A stretch of 64,000 bases of DNA. It comes from an uncultured Bacteroidota bacterium. Lineage in GTDB: Bacteria > Bacteroidota > Bacteroidia > Bacteroidales > UBA12481. The position numbers and the translations under genes are program-made. Location of the stretch: contig CAINOB010000047.1 in assembly GCA_903851365.1 (NCBI GenBank), positions 1 to 64,000 of the forward strand, written 5' to 3'. The notes under the pieces are model-generated. The model was given only the letters and a program-made list of their open reading frames with translations, was not told the origin of the DNA and did not search any database. Shown in pieces: positions 18,123 through 29,100 of the stretch (the stretch's first letter is position 1; the number at the start of each line of letters is the position of its first letter).

Positions 18123-18605
18123 ATGGGTCGTATTTGCCTGATAGTTTTGTCGCTGGCCTTGATTTTCGCATCCTGTGAAGCGAAGGATCCCAGTGATGTT
18201 AGGATGTTCAGTCGTACCAAAATCCTGAACCAGATAAACAAAGCCAGGTCCGCAGGTCAGCATTGCGGGAGCAAATGGTATCCTGCTGCAGGCAAACTGA
18301 AGTATAACGACAAGCTGGAAGCTGCAGCTAAGGTTCACTCGGAGGACATGTTTCAATCGAACCTTTTGAGTCATAAGGGTACCGACAACTCTTATGTTGA
18401 CGACAGGTTGCTCGATCAGCATTATTTATGGAAGGCCTGCGGAGAAAATGTAGCTTATGGAGTACTTTATGAAGACGAAGTTGTAAAAGCCTGGATAGAA
18501 AGCGAGGGACATTGTGTGAATATTATGAATCCTAAATACACTGAAATGGGTGCATGGATCACAGGATTATACTGGACACTTGTGCTCGCCCAACCTGATA
18601 CCTGA
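18123..18605 (+). CDS. CAP/SCP-domain lipoprotein
   Basis: A 160-residue lipoprotein with signal IVLSLALIFASC. The rest is a CAP (SCP/PR-1) domain: LNQINKARSAGQHCG, LKYNDKLEAAAKVHSEDM, SHKGTDNSYVDDRL, CGENVAYGVLYEDEVVKAWI and GHCVNIMNPKYTEMGAW, closing with YWTLVLA. The domain is complete. Bacterial CAP proteins are exported and of mostly unknown biochemical role. The last residues QPDT and the stop codon are encoded by the start of the 7-bp tandem repeat at 18593, so the C-terminus has been written by the repeat. It starts three bases after the propeller gene. Confidence 0.85.
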   Translation: MGRICLIVLSLALIFASCEAKDPSDVRMFSRTKILNQINKARSAGQHCGSKWYPAAGKLKYNDKLEAAAKVHSEDMFQSNLLSHKGTDNSYVDDRLLDQHYLWKACGENVAYGVLYEDEVVKAWIESEGHCVNIMNPKYTEMGAWITGLYWTLVLAQPDT

Positions 18606-18630
18606 AACCTGATACCTGATACCTGATACC
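18593..18630 (+). repeat. 7-bp tandem repeat (unit TGATACC), copy upstream of GH31
   Basis: About five units of CTGATAC, one of them changed to CTGAAAC, run from the last codons of the CAP gene to just before the GH31 start at 18639. The same unit recurs directly after the GH31 gene (20727-20790), and a degenerate copy lies inside the parC tail (49810-49850). Confidence 0.85.
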
Positions 18631-18638
18631 CATTACCG

Positions 18639-20726
18639 ATGTCCACCCGAACACTCCTCCTGATCTTGATCATCTCTTCGCTGGTTGCTTGCAAAACGGT
18701 TAACCCGCCAACCAATAATCCAGATAAAAAACTCAGCTGGGAGCATCCTTTTACCGGAACTTTTCGAACTAAAGCGGGCAATCCGCCGACATTTAACCTG
18801 TTATCAGTGGCAAACCGTAAACCACGCGCTGAGGCTATCAACACTCTGCCTGATACCCCTGTTCCTATCGATTTAAAAGATATTGAAGCATCGGTGATTA
18901 ATGGGCGTACCTGCCTGAAGTTTCCGCTCGGCAAGGAGGAGCAGATTTACGGTTTCGGTTTGAATTTTAAAACCGTGGCCCAACGGGGAAGGATCTTCCG
19001 CCTCCACGTCGATCATTATGGCAGCGAGGATAATGGCCGCACCCATGCCCCGGTTCCATTCTTTGTTTCCAGTAAAGGATACGGCGTACTTGTGAACGCA
19101 GCACGATATATCGATGTTTCAGTGGGATCGGCTGTCAGAAAGGACAGTAAAAACCCTCCGGTGGCACGCGATCGGAATACCGACCGGGCTTGGGATGCAC
19201 AACCCTATTCTGATAATATCGAGATGGTAATTCCGGAAGCCGGGGTTGAGATCATTCTTTTTACCGGCAAAAACCTGATGGAGGTGGTGCAGCGATTCAA
19301 CTTATACTGCGGAGGAGGCATAATACCGCCAAAATGGGGACTGGGTTTCTGGCAGAGAACGCCCACGCTTTATAATGAGGAGGATATCAGAAAAGAGGCA
19401 GCAGGATTTGAGCAAAATAAATTTCCGCTCGATGTGGTCGGACTCGAGCCCGGATGGCATAGCAAATCCTATCCCTGCTCATTCGAATGGGATCCCGGTC
19501 GTTTTCCTGAACCCGCCAGTTTCATTAGCGAAATGACCTCGAAGGGCATCCATCTGAACCTCTGGATGAACCCCTATCATAACCCCGGCGGTACGCTCGA
19601 TAAACTTCTGAAAGGTTACACCGGTTCTCACACCGTCTGGTGCGGAACCGTTGCCGATTATACCATTCCGGAAGCACGAAAGATTATGCAGGACCACCTC
19701 GTTAAAAACCAGCTGGATATCGGTGCCAGCGGTTTTAAGATCGATGAAGTCGATGGTTTTGATTCCTGGCTATGGCCCGATGGCGCAGTTTTTCCCTCTG
19801 GCCGCGATGGCGAGCAAATGCGCCAAACCTATGGGCTTCAGATGATGACGCTCATGGATGAGATTTTCCGTAAAAAAAATCAACGTACCTATGGTCTCAG
19901 CCGGGCAGCCAATGCCGGATCAGTATCTTATCCATATGCTATTTATAATGATAACTATAGCCATCAGGATTTTATCACCGCACTGGTAAACGCAAGCTTT
20001 TCCGGAATCCTCTGGGAACCCGAAGTCAGAGCCAGCGGTTCATCCGAAGAGTGGGTCCGACGTATGCAGACTGTCTGTTTCTCGCCAATGGCAATGATCA
20101 ATGCCTGGGCCGACGGCACCAAACCCTGGTCGTTCCCGGATGTTTACAAGGCTTGCCAGGATGTTGCTTTCCTGAGAATGCAGCTTTTGCCCTATCTGTA
20201 TTCAACTTTCGCACAATACTATTTCGAAGGAAAGCCACCGTTCCGCGCCATGCAACTAACCGAGGGATTTCCTGCATCAGGGGAGATAAAAGATCAGTAC
20301 ATGGTAGGTGACAATCTCCTTGTTGCACCTCTATTTAAAGGCGATACTGGACGAAAAGTGATCCTTCCTCCTGGCAAATGGTTCGATTTCTACACAGGCA
20401 AACTGGCCGGCGAAGGAACATTCACCATAACTTCCGGATTGGACAAGATTCCATTGTTTGTTCGCGATGGCGGCATGATTCCAATGATTTCACCTATACG
20501 CCAAACCTCAGAATGGACAAACGATAAACCATTGATTGTAAAGGTTTATGGCAAAGCCGATGGCCATTTTGCTCTGTATAATGATGATGGTAAAACCTTC
20601 AATTTCGAGAAAGGGGAATACTCCGTACAGCTCCTTGAATTGAAACAGGGTAAGGGTACTGTCAAACACAGCGGTGACGCAGGATTTGGATATTCCGGTA
20701 TCACTTGGAAATTTATGACCCAGTAA
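18639..20726 (+). CDS. Glycoside hydrolase family 31 lipoprotein
   Basis: A 695-residue GH31 enzyme with a lipoprotein signal (LLLILIISSLVAC). Visible are the N-terminal beta domain (EQIYGFGLNFK, HAPVPFFVSSKGYGVLVN) and the TIM barrel with PPKWGLGFWQ. The nucleophile region is SGFKIDEVDGFDSW (Asp369). The acid/base region is probably YNDNYSHQDF, followed by FSGILWEPEVRASGSSEEW in place of the SDIGGF loop of standard alpha-glucosidases. The C-terminus has the usual MVGDNLLVAPLF and RDGGMIP strands. The WEPEVRA subgroup suggests a substrate other than plain maltose, but this cannot be settled here. It is likely anchored to the cell surface or periplasmic face. Heptamer repeats bound the gene on both sides. 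It is the last member of the 13.9 kb operon. Confidence 0.88.
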   Translation: MSTRTLLLILIISSLVACKTVNPPTNNPDKKLSWEHPFTGTFRTKAGNPPTFNLLSVANRKPRAEAINTLPDTPVPIDLKDIEASVINGRTCLKFPLGKEEQIYGFGLNFKTVAQRGRIFRLHVDHYGSEDNGRTHAPVPFFVSSKGYGVLVNAARYIDVSVGSAVRKDSKNPPVARDRNTDRAWDAQPYSDNIEMVIPEAGVEIILFTGKNLMEVVQRFNLYCGGGIIPPKWGLGFWQRTPTLYNEEDIRKEAAGFEQNKFPLDVVGLEPGWHSKSYPCSFEWDPGRFPEPASFISEMTSKGIHLNLWMNPYHNPGGTLDKLLKGYTGSHTVWCGTVADYTIPEARKIMQDHLVKNQLDIGASGFKIDEVDGFDSWLWPDGAVFPSGRDGEQMRQTYGLQMMTLMDEIFRKKNQRTYGLSRAANAGSVSYPYAIYNDNYSHQDFITALVNASFSGILWEPEVRASGSSEEWVRRMQTVCFSPMAMINAWADGTKPWSFPDVYKACQDVAFLRMQLLPYLYSTFAQYYFEGKPPFRAMQLTEGFPASGEIKDQYMVGDNLLVAPLFKGDTGRKVILPPGKWFDFYTGKLAGEGTFTITSGLDKIPLFVRDGGMIPMISPIRQTSEWTNDKPLIVKVYGKADGHFALYNDDGKTFNFEKGEYSVQLLELKQGKGTVKHSGDAGFGYSGITWKFMTQ

Positions 20727-20790
20727 CCCATGCCCGATACCTGATACCTGATACCTGATACCCGACACCGATACCCGATACCCGACACCC
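20727..20790 (+). repeat. 7-bp tandem repeat (TGATACC / CCGATAC variants), copy downstream of GH31
   Basis: A degenerate array mixing CTGATAC and CCGATACC/CCGACACC units begins immediately after the GH31 stop. It is related to the array at 18593-18630 and ends about ten bases before the -10 box of the next gene. Confidence 0.85.
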
Positions 20791-20800
20791 TCATTTCTAT

Positions 20801-20808
20801 TATCTTTA
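20801..20808 (+). promoter_or_regulatory. -10 element TATCTTTA for the URO-D-like gene
   Basis: A 7/8 match to TAnnTTTG, 17 bases before the ATG at 20826 and directly after the heptamer array. Confidence 0.55.
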
Positions 20809-20825
20809 TCGTCAAATTTGGCATT

Positions 20826-21941
20826 ATGACCTCCAAAGAACGTTTGCTCGCTGCATTAAATCGTGAAAAGCCCGACCGTTTACCGGTATCAATACACCAA
20901 TGGCAAGGCTATCATCTGAAAGAACATATGGGTGGAATAACAGACCTGGAGGCATTTAAGCTCACAGGCCTCGACGCTCAGATACAATATTTTGAAGAGA
21001 TGGACCAGTTTTGGGTGGTTGATGCCGATCCAACCCAGTTTAACACCAAAACATGGAAGGATATTCCTATAGTTATCAGTAACAACCCCGATCAGCGAAT
21101 CGTTCATCATTCCATCGAGACTCCCGGTGGTGTTCTTACCTATAAAACTGAGGGAAACCGAAAAACTACCTGGATAACCGAATACCTGATTAAAAATGAT
21201 GACGATATCCGGATTCTCGATAAATATATGCCGGTTCCAAAGCTGACACATGCTCCTGTAACCAAAAGATATGATGAGGTAGGCGACAATGGCATTCTCC
21301 GTGGATTTGTCTGGGGTGACCAGGCCGGATGCTGGCAACATGCTGCCTGCCTGTTTGATATTACTGCCCTCATCTATGCAACTTTTGAAAAGCCTGACTG
21401 GGTGCACGAATTCTTGCGGATCCTTTCAGATAAAAAACTGCGGTTTATTGAATCGATGAAAGGTGCCCGGTTCGATTTGATTGAGACTGGTGGCGGCTCA
21501 GCCTCCTCAACAGTAATCTCACCCGACCTGTTCGAAGAATTCTGCCTCCCCTACGACCGGAAAATGCACGATGCTCTCCACGATCTGGGATTTAAGGTTT
21601 CTTACCATACCTGCGGAGGTACTGTGGGTATAGAAGAATTAATTATCCGAACGGGTGCTGATGCTTCGGAAACATTGGCTCCTATGAGTGTTGGCGGCAA
21701 TCAGGAACCTTGGGACTTTAAAAAGAAAGTGGGTAACCGCATAGCTGTAATCGGTGGGGTCGACCAGTTCAGCACACTTTCCGAAGGACCGGCCGAAAAG
21801 ATTCGCAAAAACGTTCATGAGCTGTTTGAGAAAGTGGGTAATGAAGGAGGATATATTTGCTCAGCATCTGACCATTTCTTCGAAACCGACCCAAAAAACC
21901 TGGTGACTTTTGCTGAAGCAGCAAAAGAATGTATTTACTAA
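20826..21941 (+). CDS. Uroporphyrinogen decarboxylase-fold protein (URO-D/MtaA-type methyltransferase-like)
   Basis: A 371-residue cytosolic protein of the URO-D superfamily. It starts with TSKERLLAALNREKPDRLPV, the conserved opening of this family, and has GILRGFVWGDQAGCW, FDLIETGGGSASSTVISPDLFEEFCLPYDRK (split over residues ~215-245) and YHTCGGTVGIEELI. These match the methyl-transferring or demethylating URO-D homologues more than true HemE. The HTCG motif is the zinc-site region of corrinoid:CoM-type methyltransferases. HemE proper has an RQAGR motif near the N-terminus, which is missing here. No corrinoid protein gene is adjacent. The stop overlaps the convergent aminotransferase gene by four bases. 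Substrate unknown. Confidence 0.75.
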   Translation: MTSKERLLAALNREKPDRLPVSIHQWQGYHLKEHMGGITDLEAFKLTGLDAQIQYFEEMDQFWVVDADPTQFNTKTWKDIPIVISNNPDQRIVHHSIETPGGVLTYKTEGNRKTTWITEYLIKNDDDIRILDKYMPVPKLTHAPVTKRYDEVGDNGILRGFVWGDQAGCWQHAACLFDITALIYATFEKPDWVHEFLRILSDKKLRFIESMKGARFDLIETGGGSASSTVISPDLFEEFCLPYDRKMHDALHDLGFKVSYHTCGGTVGIEELIIRTGADASETLAPMSVGGNQEPWDFKKKVGNRIAVIGGVDQFSTLSEGPAEKIRKNVHELFEKVGNEGGYICSASDHFFETDPKNLVTFAEAAKECIY

Positions 21942-23023
21942 ATTCGGTTCAGCGCCTCTGCAAATCCGATCCTCCCTAATCCCAGCCGAATAGCTGGCTT
22001 TGGCATATTGAACAAATGCGAACCAATGGCCAGCACCTGTTTCTTTTCCAGAAACTCCTGGCAGAATTCTTCAGATGACTGCCCGGTCAGAATATTCAAC
22101 ATGGCTACACTGCCGGCCTTGGGTTCTGTCCATGAATATTGTGAAGGATACCGTTTTACAAATTCATTCACCAAACTGATATTCTTCCTGATGATAGCCA
22201 GATTCCTGTTCAGGATCATCTCCCTGCTCTGGAGCGCTATTAATGACAGTATCTCACTCGGAGCCGATGAGCAAATAGTGGTATAATCTTTCAGGCGGAG
22301 CAGCTTTTCAAAAATAACCGGATCACCACAGGCCAGCCATCCAATCCGCAGCCCGGGCAAGGCAAACGATTTCGACATACCCGACAGGGATATGCAGAAA
22401 TCACTCAGACTTGAAGCACAGGGTAAACGATCAGCAGAATTCTGTTCCAGACCGCGATACATCTCATCCGAAAAGACAAGAATACCCTTCCTTTCACAAA
22501 ACCAGATGATCTCCTCGAGAATCCCACTGGAAATCATTGCTCCTGTTGGATTATGAGGAAAATTTATCACTACCAACCTGGTTTTGTCATTGACCAGCGA
22601 TTTGAGTGCTTCCACCTGATAAATTCCTGCCGCGTCGGCTTCCCAACGGCTCACACTGCAACCCTTATCAATAGCCAATTCAGATAAGGATTGGTACGAA
22701 GGGGAGATAACAACAAGATGATCACCCTTTTCCAACAGTGCATTCATGGTCAGAAAAATTCCCTCTTCCGGTACACACACCAGCAGATCTTCCTGTCTGA
22801 TATTACCATACCATGCAGCAATCTCCTTTCGAAGCAATGGATGACCATTCGTATCCGTATATAAAAACTGCAAATTCTCCCACATCCTGATTGAATCCGG
22901 CGATGCCATAGCCAGAAGTTCTGGCATCCTCAAGGGTTCGCAATCGGAACAACTAAGCTGATAAGGCACATCAAACTCGTACTTGGCAAAATGGCGTTCC
23001 AGGACGAAAGGGGTCAGGTTCAT
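21938..23023 (-). CDS. Class I/II PLP-dependent aminotransferase
   Basis: A 361-residue fold-type I aminotransferase. It has YTDTNGHPLLRKEIAAWY for substrate-pocket entry, SPSYQSL, VVINFPHNPTGAM (Asn contacting PLP), ILVFSDEMYRGLE (Asp/Tyr contacting PLP) and SLSGMSKSFALPGLRIGW, whose Lys is the Schiff-base residue. AIRLGLGRIG holds the substrate-carboxylate Arg. The length is slightly short for the class but complete. The amino donor and acceptor are unknown. It is transcribed away from the giant PLP/P-loop gene at 23191 across a 167-base gap, so a functional pairing is plausible. There is a promoter on this strand at 23056-23063. Confidence 0.88.
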   Translation of the reverse strand: MNLTPFVLERHFAKYEFDVPYQLSCSDCEPLRMPELLAMASPDSIRMWENLQFLYTDTNGHPLLRKEIAAWYGNIRQEDLLVCVPEEGIFLTMNALLEKGDHLVVISPSYQSLSELAIDKGCSVSRWEADAAGIYQVEALKSLVNDKTRLVVINFPHNPTGAMISSGILEEIIWFCERKGILVFSDEMYRGLEQNSADRLPCASSLSDFCISLSGMSKSFALPGLRIGWLACGDPVIFEKLLRLKDYTTICSSAPSEILSLIALQSREMILNRNLAIIRKNISLVNEFVKRYPSQYSWTEPKAGSVAMLNILTGQSSEEFCQEFLEKKQVLAIGSHLFNMPKPAIRLGLGRIGFAEALNRI

Positions 23024-23055
23024 AATTGTAGCTTCAGTTTTTCTCTTTCATCCAC

Positions 23056-23063
23056 CAAAGATA
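23056..23063 (-). promoter_or_regulatory. -10 element TATCTTTG of the aminotransferase gene
   Basis: Read on the minus strand, this is a perfect TAnnTTTG, 32 bases before the ATG at 23023. A TTG lies about 17 bases further upstream. Confidence 0.6.
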
Positions 23064-23132
23064 CAATCTGTAACCACAAACAACCTTTCACCTACCTGTT
23101 TGTTACAATCTCGAACCACTTTGCTTTAAGAC

Positions 23133-23163
23133 TTTGATATTCTTTGTTGGTTTCGTTCCTTTG
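23133..23163 (+). promoter_or_regulatory. Promoter of the giant PLP/P-loop gene: TTTG-N19-TTCCTTTG
   Basis: TTTG at 23133-23136 and TTCCTTTG at 23156-23163 (7/8 match to TAnnTTTG) have the expected 19-base spacing. The ATG follows at 23191, with an AAGGA at 23178-23182. Together with the minus-strand box at 23056 this makes a divergent promoter pair. Confidence 0.6.
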
Positions 23164-23190
23164 CAAAGTCATTAAATAAGGACTATTTGT

Positions 23191-26100
23191 ATGAAATTAC
23201 CAGGCCAAACCCGGCTTCCACTTAATGAGGAAGCAAGGGAACTGATCAACCTCTATGCTTCCTTGGGCGACCGTGCCACAAATATTCTGCCCGATGGAGT
23301 GTTTGAAAAGTTGAAGAATTTCATCCGCATCTGCCATGACGAGCAGATGGAGCCTGCCATCCAGAAAGCTGCAGTAAGTCAGGCACTCCTTGAAGTAAAA
23401 GAGGCTCTGCCCGGATATTCCGATATCAGCCTCATGCTCGCACCTCACAGGAACTCAAAAGCCTTTGAGTTTTCGGCCCGCCGCCAGGTTTTTAAAAAGC
23501 GACTTCGCACGATCATCGATCAGGAACTTGTAAATCCTGCCGAAAAGCAACAACTCGAAAATATTCTTGCCCTACATGATTTTTCCGTTGGAACACCACC
23601 CACTACACAGCAAACAATCGATTTCCTCTATCGGATTTTGGTGGGTGACGAAGTCCGGGTGATACGAAAATTTCGCGATGTTCTTGGTATTAATGAAGAT
23701 GTGGAAGAGGCTCAATGGAACTATCTGCTCGATGTGCTCGATCAGATGGTTAACCAGTCCACCCATTATACTACCGGCGCAGAAAAGGAAAATTTCCTCG
23801 CCCGAACTGAATCCACTGTAAACTTTAAAGGACTTAACGGCCTGATCAGAACTCTTGTCTCGGGAAATGCCGACACTACCATCAGGCTCCTAAAGGAAGA
23901 GGTCTTTACCCCTAACTCTGTTAAAGTCCTCGAGTTTACCGATGCCGAATCCTTGCTGCAGACCATGCAGGACGATCCGGTTTCCATTTTTGCTGTCCGC
24001 ATCACATCCATGCGCCGGAATATTTTCAGCAAGTCCGAAATGGCTAATTACCTGGTTCGTTGCGTATTTATCGATGACTCACCTGAATCCCGCGCCACAA
24101 ATACCAGCCTTGTATTTGCCTTCCACAACGGAATCATTAATACCTTGAACAAGGTGCATACCCGCAAAATGGGTACTCCGGCAAATACCCAGATGAACCT
24201 TCGATTGATTCTTGATAAAGTCAATACACAGAATATCAAGAAATTCAAGGATAAAATCGATAAGAAAATCAAGGACTACGACCAGGAAATCCTCGACCTT
24301 AAAAAAGAACAGCTGGCCGAGCCTGACAGCCCTGAACAGGATGTGATTCTCTATAAATTCGATGAATTTGCCAGCCAGCTGATCAAGGACAGATATACCC
24401 TTTCCAAGCTCCGCCAGTACATGGTGCTTATTGAGCAAGTGCGCGAACCTGCCGCACAAAAAAAGGTCAACAAGGAACTGATTGCAGAATTTGAGGAGCG
24501 TACACTCGACTATTTCTATTCTGGCAATAAAAACCTGGGCATCGCAACCATCGTTGAAGGTGGGGGCCGCGCTCAAATCCGCACCTATGGCGAATATCTG
24601 CTGCAACGAAAACTCAAGCCTGTAGGCGAAGAAATCGTACACCGCTGTGAGGTGATTCTTGATGTTATCCCGAATACCTATCAGCGTACGCTTCATAATC
24701 ATTTCCATAAGAACTTCGGATTTAACCTTTTCCTCGAAAAATATAAGGCATTCCTCACCAAAGTTGAAAATGAGGCTGATAATAAGGGCCGCTTCCGGAA
24801 TTTCCTGATTGATCTTGGCATCAAGGACCGTTTTGATCAGAAGAATCCTGCCGATCAGGAGATCATCAAAGACTTTCTGAGTAAGCTGGCTACTCTTGAT
24901 AAAACCTCGGTATCCGATGACGTTCAGATGATTATACGCGACCTGCTCTTCTGGAAAGGACGCCAACCTAACCCGTTTATCTATTTTGTGGAGGAAGCTT
25001 CCTGGGAATATCGCGATCTTTTTCCACCTGACCGATTCGATATTAATCCATTTGATATCAATATCGAACTCTATGAGAATGGCCGGGTAGATTTCGAAAG
25101 GCTGCAAACCAAGCTCGAACTGATCCGCGATACCTTCCACCTTTTCGATGATACCGGAACACTCTGGGATCGCTTCTGCGAAAACACGGTTTTTGTGATC
25201 AACGACCCGTCGAACCCAACTGGTTACACTGATTTCAATAATCAATCACTGATCGCCTTCCTGAAATTCCTGAATAAAACACAGTTCACGTTGTTCCTGG
25301 ATGAAGCCTATAACGATGCCGTAAAGCTCGAAGATCCTGAAGAGCCTAAATGGCGTACGATTTCCAGGTATATCATGAACAATTTCGCCTCCTTCCCCAC
25401 CCTTGGCATGGTGACCTCTCTCTCCACCACAAAAAATCTGGGTGCCACCGGCGACAGACTGGGATCTATAGCAGCCACTCCGGCAAGACAGGACGTTATC
25501 GATTATGCCAGGAAAATTTTCTCTTCCGACAGGGCAAATACAAATTCCCTTTTCATGCTCGTAAATGTGCTGGAAGTAGCTGAACTGGCCAAAACCATCA
25601 AAATCCGGATGGACGAAAATCTGCCGAAAGATGCTTCACGCCACAAAATAAAATTGAAACTGGAGGAGTACATAAAAACTGCCATTCAGGCTAACAAACC
25701 TGAAAAAGGATCAGGCAAAAGCGTAAAAGGTCGCCGGGTATCTCTTTTTGAAGGGAGTCCACTCCACCTTTTCCTCCTCGATGAGCTCCGCTCGCTCGAT
25801 CAGCTGGACGTGCTGGAACTGCCGGATGATTTCAAATATAAGGGTGAGCCATTTTTCTCATATTATAAAGAACACATTGTCAGATCATTAAATAAATTTC
25901 GAATCAATAAGGAATTCCGCGGTGAATCGAACCGTCGGATGGATATCGCAAAACAGGTGGCCGAGGAAGTTCTCGCTAAAAGACCTGATTCAGGGATCAC
26001 CTATCTCGATTCCGATGGTTCCTATCTTTTTAACCTGCATATCCTGAAACTTGATTCGTTTCACGAACTTGAAGCATTTGCAACAGCATTGGCCGGCGAA

Positions 26101-29100
26101 AGGGGCCTGGCTATCCTGCCCTACCAAACCGGTTTTGTCCGCTTTGCAATAGGCGATTATCTGGATGGCACGGAATCATCCTACAAGATCTTCCGCAAGG
26201 AGCTTGAAACAGCCATGGAACTATTCCTTAACTATTGGGAGAAATACCAGCAACTTTTGTCAGGCGATCCTTTACGGACCAAAGATCCATCTGCCATTCT
26301 TTCGGTTATCTTCCCGAAACAGTCGGGCACCGCTATTGCACGGTCCATCCTGGCCGATTATGCCGCAGTTTCGCAATTGAAGAAAATCGTTAACCGGTCA
26401 CTGAGGATCCGTGATATAAAATCAGTGAACCTTCCATTCCCTGCCGATTGTGGCGTGACTATTCATACCATTGCCACCTCAAAAAACAGTGTGATTGAGT
26501 TTTTCGACCAGATTGGGAATTGTCCGGATCTGGAATCATTCGTTGCGAGCAAAGCTTTCACTAAGGTTTATGAAACCTTACTGCCACAGGTTTACAAGAA
26601 TATTCCTTCACTACGCGATCTCGATTACAATGAGGTAACTGCCCGGTTCGGAAAGAGCACCATTCTGAAATATATCCGTTCCAAAAAAGAATTCCAGCCC
26701 GATCACCATATTCTTGATGAACTCGATGAACTGCTCACCATGAAGGAAATACTCATGGAACTGGAGACTCTGCTATTTTCTGATTTCAAAGTAAAACTCC
26801 TGGCCCTCAAAGTGAACGGAGAGGACTTAGGTGGTGACCTCGCACGGTTGGAAGGATACAATAAAATTCTGCGCAAATATATTGGTGAACTTTTTCTTCA
26901 CTTTGGATTGCCTTTTGACCAGCGTGCCACAGAACCCGGCCTGAAAGGACTCTTTAGCCGTACGCTTGGCCTCTTCAGTGAGATTACCGGCCTTCAGGCT
27001 GACGCTTTTAATCATTCGCTCGGTTTGATAGAACTTCGCGATCGTCTGAACCATTTTGATTCTCCTTTTGCAGCAGATCCAAGACCGGCATTAGTGGAAC
27101 TGACCTGGCGATTTTTCAAGGAGGAAGTATTCAGCGATGCCACCGGACAGGAACTCCTCTGGATGGACTATCTATTAACTGGAACTGAAGTATTTGTCAA
27201 AGCCTGGAAAGCCAGAGTTGAAAAATTGGCTGATGGCGTGCGCAAGTTTGGCGAAGGCGAGGCTGCGTTGCTGGCTGCATCGTATTTACAGGATATCTTC
27301 CCCGATGAGTGCCGATATATCTGGCAAAGCTGCATGAAAGCCGGAGGACAGCTGATTACTACCGCCGACCTTTCTGAAACTGTTAGATCGCAAGTGCTTT
27401 TCCTTACTGGACGAATAAATGCCACCAGGTCGACCGACCTCTTTACGCGCTACAACCATTACCTCACGAAAATGCTGCAATATGAATACCTGCCTCAGAA
27501 TTCCTCGGTTAACGAGATGATACAGCACGGTTATTCCCTGCACACAGGTTTCAAAATGGATAACCAGCTTTCCCGAAAGCCCGGGTTTGGTGAGTTACGA
27601 TGGATCAACCGTGTAATGGAACAATGTGGGGTCATTGCCGCCGAAAAGGATGTCCAGACCCATACACGCATTGCCACGGATGCAAAAAAGAGGGAATATC
27701 CATTCCACAAAATCGATCGCACCGGACATGAGCCGGAACCTTTCGATCAGTCGGGTAATGGCACTCCCCGGGATTTTATCAAACAGATGAAAACCCGCCC
27801 TACCTCGGCTTTCTTTGGAAACCGTATTGCCAAATTTACGGAAACACTTGATCCTGAAGATTACAGATGTAAGATCCATGATCAGGGTCTGGTTCGTGAA
27901 CTCTATATCTTCCATAAATCTTATCTTAAATATCTGACCGATAATTTCAGACTCCTCGGACCCCAAACAATCTCATTATCTGAGGTTAAAGAGTTCGTTC
28001 CGGATATCGTCCTTTTTTATGGCGCACCTGAAAAAGTAATCTCTTATCCCCGGATAGGATATTTCGATTTGAAAGGGCCGAACGGAAACATCAAAACAAT
28101 AGTAACCCCGCTTAAACGCAAGGTGGACTACTTCGGCGATATTAAAAAGCCACGGCTTACCCTTCTTAATGAGAAAGTTAAGGAACTTGGAGGCATGCCC
28201 GTACATGGATCTTTATTTGCAATTGAAGAGGAGGATGGCAGCCTGTTCGTTGTTTTGATCAGCGGCGACAGCGGCGTGGGTAAATCGGAAATGCTCGCTG
28301 CGCTGATGTTGAAATGGCTGCGTAAAAATCTTCAGGGAATCCGGTCGATTCGAATGATAGCGGGTGATATGCTTCACGTATTCCCCGACCAGCAGGGAAA
28401 TCTCTATGGTATTGGCAGTGAAATAGGCGACTTTTCGAGAGTAACTGATTTCGATCCCGATTTTATCAGGCAATATAAAAGCTTGTTCGAAAGCAGTGCC
28501 GACAGTAATAAGGAGGATCTGAACTCACGCAGCACTATTTCCGGACTGTGTGATATCAGAATGCCATTCAAAATCGACATATTCCTGACAGCCAGCAACT
28601 TCTCGAGAGATGAAGCCGGAATCAGGAGATATGCCAACCCGGAAAACTTTATTCTTTATCGCGAAAGTCACGGAGAACGTAAGGAAAAGTCCACCAGTTC
28701 CGATTATCCCCATATCCAACGCACTCTTCTGAGATATACCGCAGATAAGCAGATTGTTGAATTACTCGGCCGGCATGGCTCCTATTTAGACGATATTCTC
28801 GATTGGATTCCAGACACACAAACCGGCAAAGTCTATCTGGGTTCCTCTTTTAAAATGATGGATAAAATCGATCTCGAAGAGGTGGTTTCTGAGATATTCC
28901 GAGGGAAGACGTTTGCCAGGAATAGTCAGATATACACCATCGGAAAAATCAGGTTCGACATTATTAAAAACAGGTTCCTGGCTACCGCTTCATCGGAAAT
29001 TGGAGAGGAAACATTACTGATCGATCGCGACTTCTTCGGTAAGATGTTCAATGCTCTGGCAAGTACACCTGCCGGCAATCCATTTATTGCCGAAGAGGAA

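Noticed and set aside
24079-25245. 388-codon open frame antisense to the giant PLP/P-loop gene
   Set aside because: It has no recognisable family, no signal or promoter, and lies wholly within a gene with strong motifs; it is a by-product of codon use on the opposite strand.
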